This document shows, piece after piece, positions 9,169 through 17,006 of a stretch of DNA of 42,140 nt. The notes below the pieces were generated by a model, which saw only the letters and a list, made by a program, of their open reading frames with translations, ran no database searches and was not told where the DNA came from. Source of the stretch: Collinsella sp. TF05-9AC (GTDB lineage Bacteria > Actinomycetota > Coriobacteriia > Coriobacteriales > Coriobacteriaceae); assembly GCF_003438495.1 (NCBI RefSeq), contig NZ_QSSH01000021.1, positions 1 through 42,140 of the forward strand, in the 5' to 3' direction. The translations under genes were made by a program, and so were the position numbers. Position 1 is the stretch's first letter. Every line of letters begins with the position of its first letter.

Positions 9169-10236
9169 CTACACTTCTCGCTTTCCCAGGGCGTTCGCTG
9201 CCACGCGCTTGCAGGCACCCAGGCGCCCAAACCTCAAGACATCGTAATCGAACATGAGCTTTTTGCACGCACGGACATTGGGGGCCTTGCTGGTAAGCGC
9301 CGCACGCACCATAGCAGCAACAGAAGGAGCGCATTGTGCGAGCGCAGCATCGCTGCCCACGGCAGAACCGGCAAGCGCCGTGGCAACGGCAGCAAACACC
9401 TTGCCGCAATCCGTACTCAACAGCCTGAGCGCATCGTACAGCACCAGATCGCAGAGGAAGTACGCCAGGTCATCGGCATGCTGAGCATCGAGACCGTCGC
9501 GCTGCCAGTCAGCCAGCACCGCAGAGTAAATCTTCACGTGCTCCAGCAGACGCGTCTCGTCGTCGTAGCGCATGGTGTCCATGAGCGAACCCTTGCGCGC
9601 CACGCGGTAATCATACAGCTTGTTCGAGATAAGCGCGGTCTTGTGCGAACGACCGTACACGGCAAAATCGAAGACCTGGTCCTCGCCATACTTAACGGTT
9701 TCGTCGAACACGATCCCGTTGCCCAGCAAAAACTCACGCTTGCAGGCGGTGCGCCATGCAAACGGGCGAGATGCTTCCTTAAACAGTAGGTCGGAGCTAT
9801 AGCCTTCAAACGACACATCGCGCGGGCTCAGCACATAGTTAAGCCACGGATACCCCGCCTCAAGCGGATACGGATTCGCGCCAAAGGTCAAAACGTCGCA
9901 GTCCTCGCGCTCAAAGGCATCGACGATCACGCGGCATGCATCGGGCGTAAATCGGTCGTCGGAATCCAAAAACGCAACGATAGGCGCCGTGGACGCGGCG
10001 ATGCCTGCATTACGCGCACTCGACAGGCCGCCGTTCTCCTTATCGACCAGCGTAAAGCGCGCGTCCTTTTCGCAATAGGCAGCCGCAATATCGCGCGAGC
10101 CGTCCGGCGAGCCATCGTTGACCAGCACGCCTTCCCAATCGGGCATGTCCTGCGCAAGCAGGGAGTCCAGGCACCAGGCCAGGCACTCCTCCACTTTATA
10201 GATGGGAACGACAACGGAAATCTTGGGGGTAGCCAT
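9169..10236 (-). CDS. GT2 glycosyltransferase, type A
   Basis: Protein of 355 residues. The N-terminal GT-A domain has ISVVVPIYKVEECLAWCLDSLLAQ, VNDGSPDGS, GLSSARNAGI and the metal-binding FLDSDD near residue 95. The C-terminal half (YGEDQVFDFAVYGR, LYDYRVARKGS) is shared with the gene at 11442-12482, so these two are paralogues. I chose the ATG at 10236 with AGGAG 9 bases upstream over a GTG two codons earlier, where the same AGGAG would be only 3 bases away. The gene sits 12 bases after the stop of 10249-11367 and is part of the minus-strand polysaccharide operon. Donor and acceptor sugars cannot be read from the sequence. Confidence 0.85.
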   Translation of the reverse strand: MATPKISVVVPIYKVEECLAWCLDSLLAQDMPDWEGVLVNDGSPDGSRDIAAAYCEKDARFTLVDKENGGLSSARNAGIAASTAPIVAFLDSDDRFTPDACRVIVDAFEREDCDVLTFGANPYPLEAGYPWLNYVLSPRDVSFEGYSSDLLFKEASRPFAWRTACKREFLLGNGIVFDETVKYGEDQVFDFAVYGRSHKTALISNKLYDYRVARKGSLMDTMRYDDETRLLEHVKIYSAVLADWQRDGLDAQHADDLAYFLCDLVLYDALRLLSTDCGKVFAAVATALAGSAVGSDAALAQCAPSVAAMVRAALTSKAPNVRACKKLMFDYDVLRFGRLGACKRVAANALGKREV

Positions 10237-10248
10237 AGTCACTCGCTC

Positions 10249-11367
10249 CTACTGTGCGGCCGGAACGTCATCGGGGTGCGGGTTGTCGCCGTAGGTGCAC
10301 TGATACGTCAGCACACGCCAGACCAGCGGCAGGCCGCCAATCTTAAAGTAATGCTTAAACGTATTGAGCTTGCCCGGCTTCTTAAAGTCAAAGCGCGAAT
10401 CGATATAGGCGCGGGGCGACTTGACCATCAGGCGCAAGTCGGTCTCGCCACGCGGATCAAACAGCGACAGATCAAAGCGACCGGCATCCCAGTCGGCCTT
10501 GAGCTCGGACGAGGCTTTCTTCCAAAACTGCTCGCGCAGTTCATCGACCAGGCGCTCATCGTTCCAACGGTACGTATCGACCTTCATGCGCATTAAAATA
10601 CCCTGAAGCTGAGCCTTAAGCTCGGGGCGTTCATCCAAAAAGCGCTGCATCTCGGCGTATTCGTCGCACACGCAAAATACCTTGTTGGGCGAATTAACGG
10701 AGCTCTTCTCGTTGTCTTGGCGATAGCACAAAATGGGGTCCGCGATAAACGCAGCACGCTCGGCGCATGCCCAGACCTTAAAGTTAAAACCCGCATCCTG
10801 ATACGAGGCACCCGGCGTGGGAAGGAAGCGAATCTGATTGTCGTTGAGGAACGCGCGCCGATAGATAGCCGACCAAATGGAAGGTTTGCGGTAGAAGATG
10901 CCCGGGCGATCGACGGGGCGATACGCGGCGCCCGTCATATGCTCGTCGATAATCCCAAACAGCTCACGTCGCTCGCTGGGCGTGGACCAATACAGATAAA
11001 AGTCGCCCTTTACCGCATCGGCATGCTCAGCATCGGCCTTGGCGACCAGCTTTTGAAGCGAATCCTCAAACATAAAGTCGTCGGACTCAAGGATGCCCAC
11101 GTACTCACCGCGCGCCATCTCCAGGCCACGGTTCATCGAGTCGCCGTAGCCGCTGTTGGCCTTGTCGATCATCTTTACACGGGGGTCGTGCTCCATGTAC
11201 TCGCGGATGATATCCGGCGAGCTATCGGTGGAGCCGTCGTTGATGCAGATGATCTCGATGTCATTGAGCGTCTGCGCCACGGCGGAATCGAGGCACACGC
11301 GCAGATAGCGCTCGACATTGCAAATGGGGACAAGCAGCGAAACTTTAGGGGTATCAGAGTTCTGCAA
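10249..11367 (-). CDS. GT2 glycosyltransferase, type B
   Basis: Protein of 372 residues with an N-terminal GT-A domain: VSLLVPICNVERYLRVCLDS, IICINDGSTDSS, MIDKANSGYGDSMNRG and ILESDDF as the metal site. The C-terminal part (KPSIWSAIYRRAFL, FLPTPGASYQDAGFNFK, CYRQDNEKSSVNSPNKVF) is shared with the gene at 12489-13592. The start is TTG at 11367: GGGAGG lies 5 bases upstream, and no ATG exists before the conserved domain. A 74-base gap separates it from the gene upstream; an extended -10 (TG-C-TAAAAT, complement of 11402-11410) in the gap may be an internal promoter. Confidence 0.85.
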   Translation of the reverse strand: MQNSDTPKVSLLVPICNVERYLRVCLDSAVAQTLNDIEIICINDGSTDSSPDIIREYMEHDPRVKMIDKANSGYGDSMNRGLEMARGEYVGILESDDFMFEDSLQKLVAKADAEHADAVKGDFYLYWSTPSERRELFGIIDEHMTGAAYRPVDRPGIFYRKPSIWSAIYRRAFLNDNQIRFLPTPGASYQDAGFNFKVWACAERAAFIADPILCYRQDNEKSSVNSPNKVFCVCDEYAEMQRFLDERPELKAQLQGILMRMKVDTYRWNDERLVDELREQFWKKASSELKADWDAGRFDLSLFDPRGETDLRLMVKSPRAYIDSRFDFKKPGKLNTFKHYFKIGGLPLVWRVLTYQCTYGDNPHPDDVPAAQ

Positions 11368-11401
11368 GAGAACCTCCCGTTGAATAGCGTGTAACAGGGT
11401 T

Positions 11402-11410
11402 ATTTTAGCA
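11402..11410 (-). promoter_or_regulatory. possible internal extended -10 promoter in the glycosyltransferase operon
   Basis: The minus strand reads TGCTAAAAT, an extended -10 (TGn plus TAAAAT), 35 bases before the TTG start at 11367. No -35 hexamer is obvious, which an extended -10 can tolerate. Confidence 0.3.
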
Positions 11411-11441
11411 GCCGAGTTGCGGCGGGCGGCAGCGCTTGGAA

Positions 11442-12482
11442 TTATAGAAAGCGCTCCAGGCAGGCTTTGAGACCGCGAGTCGAAAGATAGAACAGCGTGG
11501 CGTCTGCCATCGAAACGCCCGAGGTCGCCGCAACGAGCTTGTGGGCAACACGGCGAACGGCACCCTTAGCAGGCATATCCGCCCACTCCGTTCCCAAAAA
11601 CGTCGTGAGGTCCATGTTGACGCGAGCCGCCACGCGATGGAAGTCATCGGCATCCAAGCGCGCCAGATCGAACACAATTAGGTCCAAAAACCAAGTTATC
11701 AGCTCGCCGGGACACAGGTCCAAAAGACCATAGGCCGCCCAGTCTTCCAAGACCTCCTCGAGCATCTTCATGTGGGCGTCAAGCTTTTTGGCGCGCGCCT
11801 CGGCACTGTTGAACTCGTGCGTCGCCGATTCACTCTCCATCACGTAGTGGTAGAACTTGTCCGGCATGACGACGGTCTTGCGGGCAAGCGCATAAGCCGC
11901 AAATTGGAAGACGACGTCCTCGCCCAAAGCCAAACCGGGGGCGAAGCGAATGCCTTCGCGATTGAGCAGCTCGCGCGAAAAAGCCGCACGGCAGGCATAG
12001 GGCTGCGCATTCGAATGGAACAGCAGTTGGGGATCACGGGCGCCGAAGGTACCGGCTTTGGGGCTCATGAGTTGCTGGACGCGTTTGGGGGCAGCATCGA
12101 CGGGTTCACAGACACCGCCAAAAACGGCAGCCTCGGCATCTGCAGACTCCATGGCATGCAGCACGCGCTCGACCGTCTGGGCATCGATGTAATCGTCGGC
12201 GTCCACAAAAAAGACGGTCTCGCCCTCGGCGACATCGATACCGGCATTTCGAGCACACGAGACGCCCGCGTTTTCCTGGTCAATCACCAGTACGCGATCG
12301 TCGGCCTGCGCGATCTGGCGCAACACGTTCAACGAATCATCAGTCGAACCGTCGTTGACGCAGACAACCTGAATCGAGCGCTCGGACTGGGCCAACAGCG
12401 AATCGAGGCATCGCTGAATGGAGCGCGCAGAGTTGTAAACGGGGACGACAATGGTAGCTTTAGGACACGAGGCCTCTCCCAT
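11442..12482 (-). CDS. GT2 glycosyltransferase, type A paralogue
   Basis: Protein of 346 residues. The GT-A domain has ATIVVPVYNSARSIQRCLDS, VCVNDGSTDDS, GVSCARNAGI and FFVDADDY as the metal site. The C-terminal half (PYACRAAFSRELL, LGEDVVFQFAAYALARKTVV, KFYHYVMES) matches the layout of the gene at 9169-10236. The ATG at 12482 lies 6 bases after the stop of the upstream gene, with GAGGGGGTAGG upstream. It belongs to the minus polysaccharide operon. The substrate is unknown. Confidence 0.85.
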   Translation of the reverse strand: MGEASCPKATIVVPVYNSARSIQRCLDSLLAQSERSIQVVCVNDGSTDDSLNVLRQIAQADDRVLVIDQENAGVSCARNAGIDVAEGETVFFVDADDYIDAQTVERVLHAMESADAEAAVFGGVCEPVDAAPKRVQQLMSPKAGTFGARDPQLLFHSNAQPYACRAAFSRELLNREGIRFAPGLALGEDVVFQFAAYALARKTVVMPDKFYHYVMESESATHEFNSAEARAKKLDAHMKMLEEVLEDWAAYGLLDLCPGELITWFLDLIVFDLARLDADDFHRVAARVNMDLTTFLGTEWADMPAKGAVRRVAHKLVAATSGVSMADATLFYLSTRGLKACLERFL

Positions 12483-12488
12483 GTCGAC

Positions 12489-13592
12489 CTACCCCCTCAG
12501 CGATTCGATGAGGAAGGCAGCGACCACGCCTGGGCCTCCAACCGAGGCGTAATACTTAGCACGCCCCAAGGCACCATCCGTCGCGAAACTCGGATGCTCG
12601 TCAACCCAGCCCTCAGGATCTTTGAGGATGGCAGCGAGATTTGCGCGCTTCCACGGCTTGAGGTCGTCAAGCGAAAAGTCCCCGGCGTCCAAGGCCGCTT
12701 GGAACTCCTTGGCCATCTGAACCAGGAACTCCTTATAGAACTTAGGCGCCAGGCGCACGTAGTTCCACATGTACGAATCGTACTTAATGAGCTGATTGAA
12801 CTTGAGCATGCGCGCGACGTCATCACTTGCGTGGTCGCGGGCATAATCCTCTCGAATCCAACGCTCAATCTCGGCATACTCGGTATTGACGCAAAAGACC
12901 TTAGCCGAAGAATTGACCGAGGAATTCTCGTTGTCCTGGCGATAAGACAACACGGCATCATGAAGGTAAACAGCCTTATCGGCGCACGCGATCACCTTAA
13001 AGGCGAATGACGTGTCCTGAAAGGATGCCCCCGGAGTCGGCAGGAACTTAATGCCGTTGCGCTCAAGAAAATCGCGACGGTACACGGCCGACCAAATCGA
13101 CGGCTTTTGCTTAAAGAACTGCGTCGTATCGCTCGGGTGCACTGGCTTGCCACAGTCCTTGGCTTTAAACATCTCGTGCAGCGAGCGGCGCTCCTCGGGC
13201 TTAGACCAGTAGAAATCAAAGTTCGCCTTCGCGAAGTCGGCATTATTGCTATCGGCGGCCGAGACAAGCTTTTCGAGTGCGTCGGGCGCCATAAAGTCAT
13301 CGGACTCCAAGATGCCAACGTACTTGCCACGCGCCATCTCCAGACCGTGGTTCATCGAGTCGCCGTAGCCGCTGTTGGCCTTGTCGATCATCTTGACGCG
13401 CCCATCGCGCTCCATATACTCGCGGATAATCGCTGGCGAGTTGTCGGTCGACCCGTCGTTAATGCAGATGATCTCAATATCCTTGAGCGTCTGCGCCAGG
13501 GCGGAATCGAGGCACTCGCGCAGGTAACGCTGAACATTGTAAATGGGAATAAGCAGCGACAGAACAGGGCTGCCAGAGGCGTTAGTAGACAA
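12489..13592 (-). CDS. GT2 glycosyltransferase, type B paralogue, first gene of operon
   Basis: Protein of 367 residues, close paralogue of the gene at 10249-11367: the stretch from IICINDGSTD through MIDKANSGYGDSMN to GILESDDFM differs at only a few positions. C-terminal matches include KPSIWSAVYRRDFL and FLPTPGASFQDTSF. The start is TTG at 13592 with AAGGAG 5 bases upstream; like its paralogue it avoids ATG. The gene leads the five-gene minus operon 13592-6682, driven by the promoter at 13657-13685. Probable role: adding a sugar or sugar phosphate to a surface polymer. Confidence 0.85.
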   Translation of the reverse strand: MSTNASGSPVLSLLIPIYNVQRYLRECLDSALAQTLKDIEIICINDGSTDNSPAIIREYMERDGRVKMIDKANSGYGDSMNHGLEMARGKYVGILESDDFMAPDALEKLVSAADSNNADFAKANFDFYWSKPEERRSLHEMFKAKDCGKPVHPSDTTQFFKQKPSIWSAVYRRDFLERNGIKFLPTPGASFQDTSFAFKVIACADKAVYLHDAVLSYRQDNENSSVNSSAKVFCVNTEYAEIERWIREDYARDHASDDVARMLKFNQLIKYDSYMWNYVRLAPKFYKEFLVQMAKEFQAALDAGDFSLDDLKPWKRANLAAILKDPEGWVDEHPSFATDGALGRAKYYASVGGPGVVAAFLIESLRG

Positions 13593-13656
13593 ATGTGCTC
13601 CTTAGGAAATACCTGTCGTTTCATGGTATCAAAGGGTCAGCGCGCTAGCGGGCGTT

Positions 13657-13685
13657 TATATAATCTATGGAGCTCGCAGAGGCAA
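13657..13685 (-). promoter_or_regulatory. promoter of the glycosyltransferase operon
   Basis: On the minus strand TTGCCT (-35), a 17-base spacer and TATATA (-10) lie about 65 bases before the TTG start at 13592. On the plus strand the same DNA reads TATAAT at 13659-13664, so RNA polymerase could also start rightward. Confidence 0.5.
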
Positions 13686-13704
13686 ACCGATAAGAAAGGA
13701 CGTC

Positions 13705-13890
13705 ATGCAGCCCAAAGCCGCACGCAACATACCCATCGAAGCGCTGCGCTTAATCACGGTCGCTGAAACACTCGTACTCTCAAGCAGTAATCAGCGCATT
13801 AATGTCGCGTATAGCAGTCACCTCGCCCATGACAGGTTCCTGCGTTTTATTCAAACCTTGCCAACATGGCACAGCGACCCTTTACAATAG
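13705..13890 (+). pseudogene. short frame with acyltransferase-like start, possible gene remnant
   Basis: A 61-codon frame with AAAGGA 4 bases before its ATG and a TATAAT 41 bases upstream. Its first 17 residues (MQPKAARNIPIEALRLI) resemble the start of acyltransferase-3 (O-acetyltransferase) proteins, which often accompany polysaccharide genes; the rest resembles nothing I know and has no membrane segments. This fits the surviving 5' end of a deleted gene. It could instead be a real small protein or chance. Confidence 0.3.
13858..13888 (+). promoter_or_regulatory. candidate promoter of the plus-strand glycosyltransferase
   Basis: TTGCCA at 13858-13863 and TACAAT at 13883-13888 are 19 bases apart, slightly long, and lie 76 bases before the ATG at 13964. 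Confidence 0.35.
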
Positions 13891-13963
13891 GTGCCGCCCT
13901 ACGGACGCATTCGATAGCTTCCGCGCAGCGCTCGCCCGCCGCGCGTGAAAGGATATATTCCCC

Positions 13964-14983
13964 ATGACTTCCACCCTTCCCGCCCCCATCGATAAGCTCG
14001 CCATCGTTGTCGTTACGTACAAGCGCCAGAAGCTCTTGGCCAACCTGTTCGACTCCATGGCCGAGCTCACGGCAACGCCTTGGCGCATCGTGATTGTCGA
14101 TAACGAGAATTCGCGCGAGACCGAGGCCATGTGCACCGCATTTAACGAGCGCTTGGCCAAGCTGTGGGGTATCGACACCGATCAGCCCGATGCGAAGGGT
14201 GGCACCGACCGCGTTATCTACGCGCCCCAGCTCGAAAACGGCGGCGGTGCGGGCGGCTTCTCCGCCGGCACTAAATGCGCCTACGGCTTGGGGGCCCAGT
14301 GGTTCTGGGTCATGGACGACGACGTGCTCGTCATCCCCGAAGGCATCGAGCGCTTGGCCAAGTGGACCGACCGCTACGACGTCATCCAGGGTTCGCGCCT
14401 GGACTTTGACGGCGGCGCCTTCTTTTGGCAGTACCAGCTCATCCTTTCGCTCGGCATCCCTAACCCCATCGCCAAGTGGGATCTGGGTCCCGAGGGCTAC
14501 CGCGCCATGAACCAGCTGTGCTTTGAGGGCGGCATGTTCTCGCGACGCGTGGTCGACAAAATCGGCCTGCCCGACGCGCGCTTCTTTATCTACGGCGACG
14601 ATGCCTGCTACGGCTACGTAGCCAGCCAGCACTTCCCCGCCGCCGTTGTGGCCGACGTGGTGCTCAAGCGCGCCCGCGCCGTCTCTAACTGGGACATCGC
14701 CGGCAAGCGCCAGCTCAACTCCACGAGCGACACCAACCGCTACTACATCATGCGCAACCGCGGTTATCTGGCCCGCTACATGCAAATTTACGGCGACTAT
14801 CACCCCGTGCTGTTCCGTCTGGGCAACGCCGCGACCTTCTGCAAGGAGTTCATTCGCCTGGCAGCCGTTGACAAGTGCTTTAAGACCGGAATTCCGGCGC
14901 TGCGCCGCGGCATGAAGGACGCCCGCAAGATCATCAAGGACCCCAACTGGAAGCCCATGCCGCCCATGAAGGCCACCAAGTAA
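13964..14983 (+). CDS. GlfT-like GT2 glycosyltransferase
   Basis: Protein of 339 residues. LAIVVVTYKRQKLLANLFDS opens the GT-A fold, NGGGAGGFSAG forms the sugar-nucleotide loop, and WVMDDDV (near residue 120) supplies the metal-binding acidic cluster. The later FIYGDDACYGY and RYYIMRNRGYL patterns are typical of the galactofuranosyl/rhamnosyl transferase group (GlfT1-like). AAAGGA lies 10 bases before the ATG. It runs divergently from the five-gene glycosyltransferase operon and probably serves the same polymer. The sugar is not certain. Confidence 0.8.
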   Translation: MTSTLPAPIDKLAIVVVTYKRQKLLANLFDSMAELTATPWRIVIVDNENSRETEAMCTAFNERLAKLWGIDTDQPDAKGGTDRVIYAPQLENGGGAGGFSAGTKCAYGLGAQWFWVMDDDVLVIPEGIERLAKWTDRYDVIQGSRLDFDGGAFFWQYQLILSLGIPNPIAKWDLGPEGYRAMNQLCFEGGMFSRRVVDKIGLPDARFFIYGDDACYGYVASQHFPAAVVADVVLKRARAVSNWDIAGKRQLNSTSDTNRYYIMRNRGYLARYMQIYGDYHPVLFRLGNAATFCKEFIRLAAVDKCFKTGIPALRRGMKDARKIIKDPNWKPMPPMKATK

Positions 14984-15007
14984 CGGAAGCCGGAAACATC
15001 TCAGCGC

Positions 15008-16804
15008 TTAAAGCCGCTGGCACACCGTAGCCACATGCTGCCCATCAAAACCGAACCCCCAGCGCATGCGACCCACGCCGGGGCGCGGTACACAGATTTC
15101 GTCGATGCTACCGCGCTCTATGTCGAGTAGCGACTGCACGGCCAGCAATTCCAGGCCCAGCGCATCCACATCGGGGTCATACATCAAGTTAATCGTTATC
15201 AGCGGGCGCTCGTCCAGCATGCCAATCGTATCTGCTACGTCGAACACAGCACCCGTAGGGAAAACCTGGATGTCCCAGCGACCCGCGCCACACTTTCGCC
15301 TCGAGGCAGGATTGGCATAGCCCGGCAAGCCAAAGCAGAGCCCCTGCAAGAGCAGATGATATGGCAGCGGCGCATCTGGGTCGGTCGCACCGATTCCCGC
15401 ATCTCCCAGGATGCGGCTTAGCGCCCGCCTCACCGTATCCTCGTCCCCACGGCACAACCCGTCGCGAAACGCATCGACGTCTCGAATGTCTTCGGCAGCA
15501 CGCTCAAACCACTCAACAATCACTAGACGCAAGGCCTGGCGAAGCTCGTTATTGGGCAATCGCAAAGCACGGAGGCGATCATCATGCTCTGGCTTCTCAG
15601 TCATATCCGTCGTCAGGAAACCTGACAGATACAGCGCCGTCCACAAGTCATCATCAGGCGAGGCCTCTAGCCCCGCAGCGCCCAAACAAAGCGGGACCCC
15701 AACGCATCCATGGGCCTCGAGCAAATCAAACAAGACCGAAAGGCGGTCGAGATTCCACCCGGCAACTACCCTACTCAGGCAATCGGCATATCCATACAGA
15801 TCGGCACGCACAGGCGCCGTGCAGCCTCGGCCCAGAAAACCGATCACACGCTCTGGACTCGAGCAATAGGCCCTACCAAACCGATATCCCTCGAGCCATT
15901 CACGCGCATCATCCAGGCATTCCTCGCGTCCAGCATGACTCAACAGAGCCTGGACCTCGGCATCCGAAAAGCCGAACCAACGGTCACACCACGCCGACAG
16001 CGGCGTCGTCAGACAATACGAGCAGCCGCGCGAAGAAAGCGCCGCTTCGGCAGGACCGGGGCACTCCCCCATCAGACACGTCAGCCGCAACGAATCGCGC
16101 GCAGTGGCAATGGCGTCGAACAGCACGCGATCGAATAGCCCTGCCGGATCGGCGTCGGAAGCGTCCCTCGCGCTCGCACGGCGAGACCACGCCGCATCGT
16201 ACCCATCAACGAGCAATACAACCTGCTCATCGCAGGCCATCTCCAGCAGCTCAATGAGCACGCCAAGCACCGAGGTGACCTCGTCCTCGCTCGCCACGCC
16301 ACGCGCAACGCGTTCGATGTGACGCACCTTGTCTCGAGCTAAATCCGGAGCCTCCAAAAGCGCCAGCAGACGGGCGCACTCGCCCGAAAGGGCATCGCGC
16401 ACGACGCCGGCAATAGCGGCGCCACGCCTCGCAGCGCCAGAAAAGTCCAGCGATATCACCGGATAGCAAGCGTACTCATCCCGATAGCGCCCGCCGTCTG
16501 CATCCCAAATCTGAGCATCGGCAAACAAACGCTGACCAGCGCGACCGACCGCTGGACGCTCCAGAAAAGCCCTGAGCATCGACAAGTTCATGCTCTTGCC
16601 AAAACCCACGGGTCGACAGCACACCACAGCGGACGCGTCGCAGTCCAACACATCGGCAATAAACATGGTCTTGTCGACCAGCGTGCAGCAACCAAGAGCC
16701 TCCGCATAGTCGTGCATGCCAATGGGCAAAACCGCATCGTCGGCACAGCCGATCAAACGCACGCCAAAGCCGGCAGCACAACCATTATTTGCCTGTTCAG
16801 ACAC
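15008..16804 (-). CDS. AAA-ATPase-like protein with eroded PD-(D/E)XK domain
   Basis: Protein of about 598 residues with the plan of the AAA-ATPase-like/DUF1703 proteins common in gut bacteria. YAEALGCCTLVDKTMFIADVL and RPVGFGKSMNLSML (P-loop variant near residue 65) are family hallmarks; a Walker B-like VVLLVDGYD lies near 200. The C-terminal HLLLQGL...GAGRWDI (near 508) matches the start of the nuclease-like domain, but where relatives have a strand with ExK (usually IIEFK) this protein reads ITINLMY, so the nuclease centre looks lost. I place the start at GTG 16804 or TTG 16807, which share an AGGGGG site; an open frame reaches GTG 16936 without a ribosome binding site. Function unknown; a role with mobile elements is often suggested for relatives. 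Confidence 0.7.
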   Translation of the reverse strand: MSEQANNGCAAGFGVRLIGCADDAVLPIGMHDYAEALGCCTLVDKTMFIADVLDCDASAVVCCRPVGFGKSMNLSMLRAFLERPAVGRAGQRLFADAQIWDADGGRYRDEYACYPVISLDFSGAARRGAAIAGVVRDALSGECARLLALLEAPDLARDKVRHIERVARGVASEDEVTSVLGVLIELLEMACDEQVVLLVDGYDAAWSRRASARDASDADPAGLFDRVLFDAIATARDSLRLTCLMGECPGPAEAALSSRGCSYCLTTPLSAWCDRWFGFSDAEVQALLSHAGREECLDDAREWLEGYRFGRAYCSSPERVIGFLGRGCTAPVRADLYGYADCLSRVVAGWNLDRLSVLFDLLEAHGCVGVPLCLGAAGLEASPDDDLWTALYLSGFLTTDMTEKPEHDDRLRALRLPNNELRQALRLVIVEWFERAAEDIRDVDAFRDGLCRGDEDTVRRALSRILGDAGIGATDPDAPLPYHLLLQGLCFGLPGYANPASRRKCGAGRWDIQVFPTGAVFDVADTIGMLDERPLITINLMYDPDVDALGLELLAVQSLLDIERGSIDEICVPRPGVGRMRWGFGFDGQHVATVCQRL

Positions 16805-16936
16805 CAAAACGTTCCCCCTAAATCGCAGCACGATGCCAATTGTAATGACCGCATCGCATGTACCGATGTCGCCGCGCAAACATATCGGGCAACGGTAGTA
16901 ACAAGAGGTATGAGGGGGCACAATTAATCGTTGCAC

Positions 16937-16974
16937 AACAAAACGGGGCCCGATACATTCGCACCGGACCCCGT
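16937..16974 (-). terminator. terminator after the sortase-anchored protein
   Basis: On the minus strand a 10-bp stem (ACGGGGTCCG with CGGGCCCCGT, one G-T wobble) is followed by TTTGTTG, 32 bases past the stop at 17007. Confidence 0.8.
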
Positions 16975-17006
16975 CCCGACTATTTAGTTATCTGGCAACT
17001 GAGAGC

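Larger units (their letters stand above)
13593..13963. other. divergent intergenic region between glycosyltransferase units
   Basis: Holds the minus promoter at 13657-13685, an overlapping plus TATAAT at 13659-13664, a short plus reading frame at 13705-13890 and a candidate plus promoter at 13858-13888. No RNA gene is recognised. Confidence 0.6.

Noticed and set aside
16805..16936. N-terminal extension of the AAA-ATPase-like protein (Cys-rich, from GTG 16936)
   Set aside because: No ribosome binding site at 16936, no similarity to the family, and a good AGGGGG site precedes TTG/GTG at 16807/16804.
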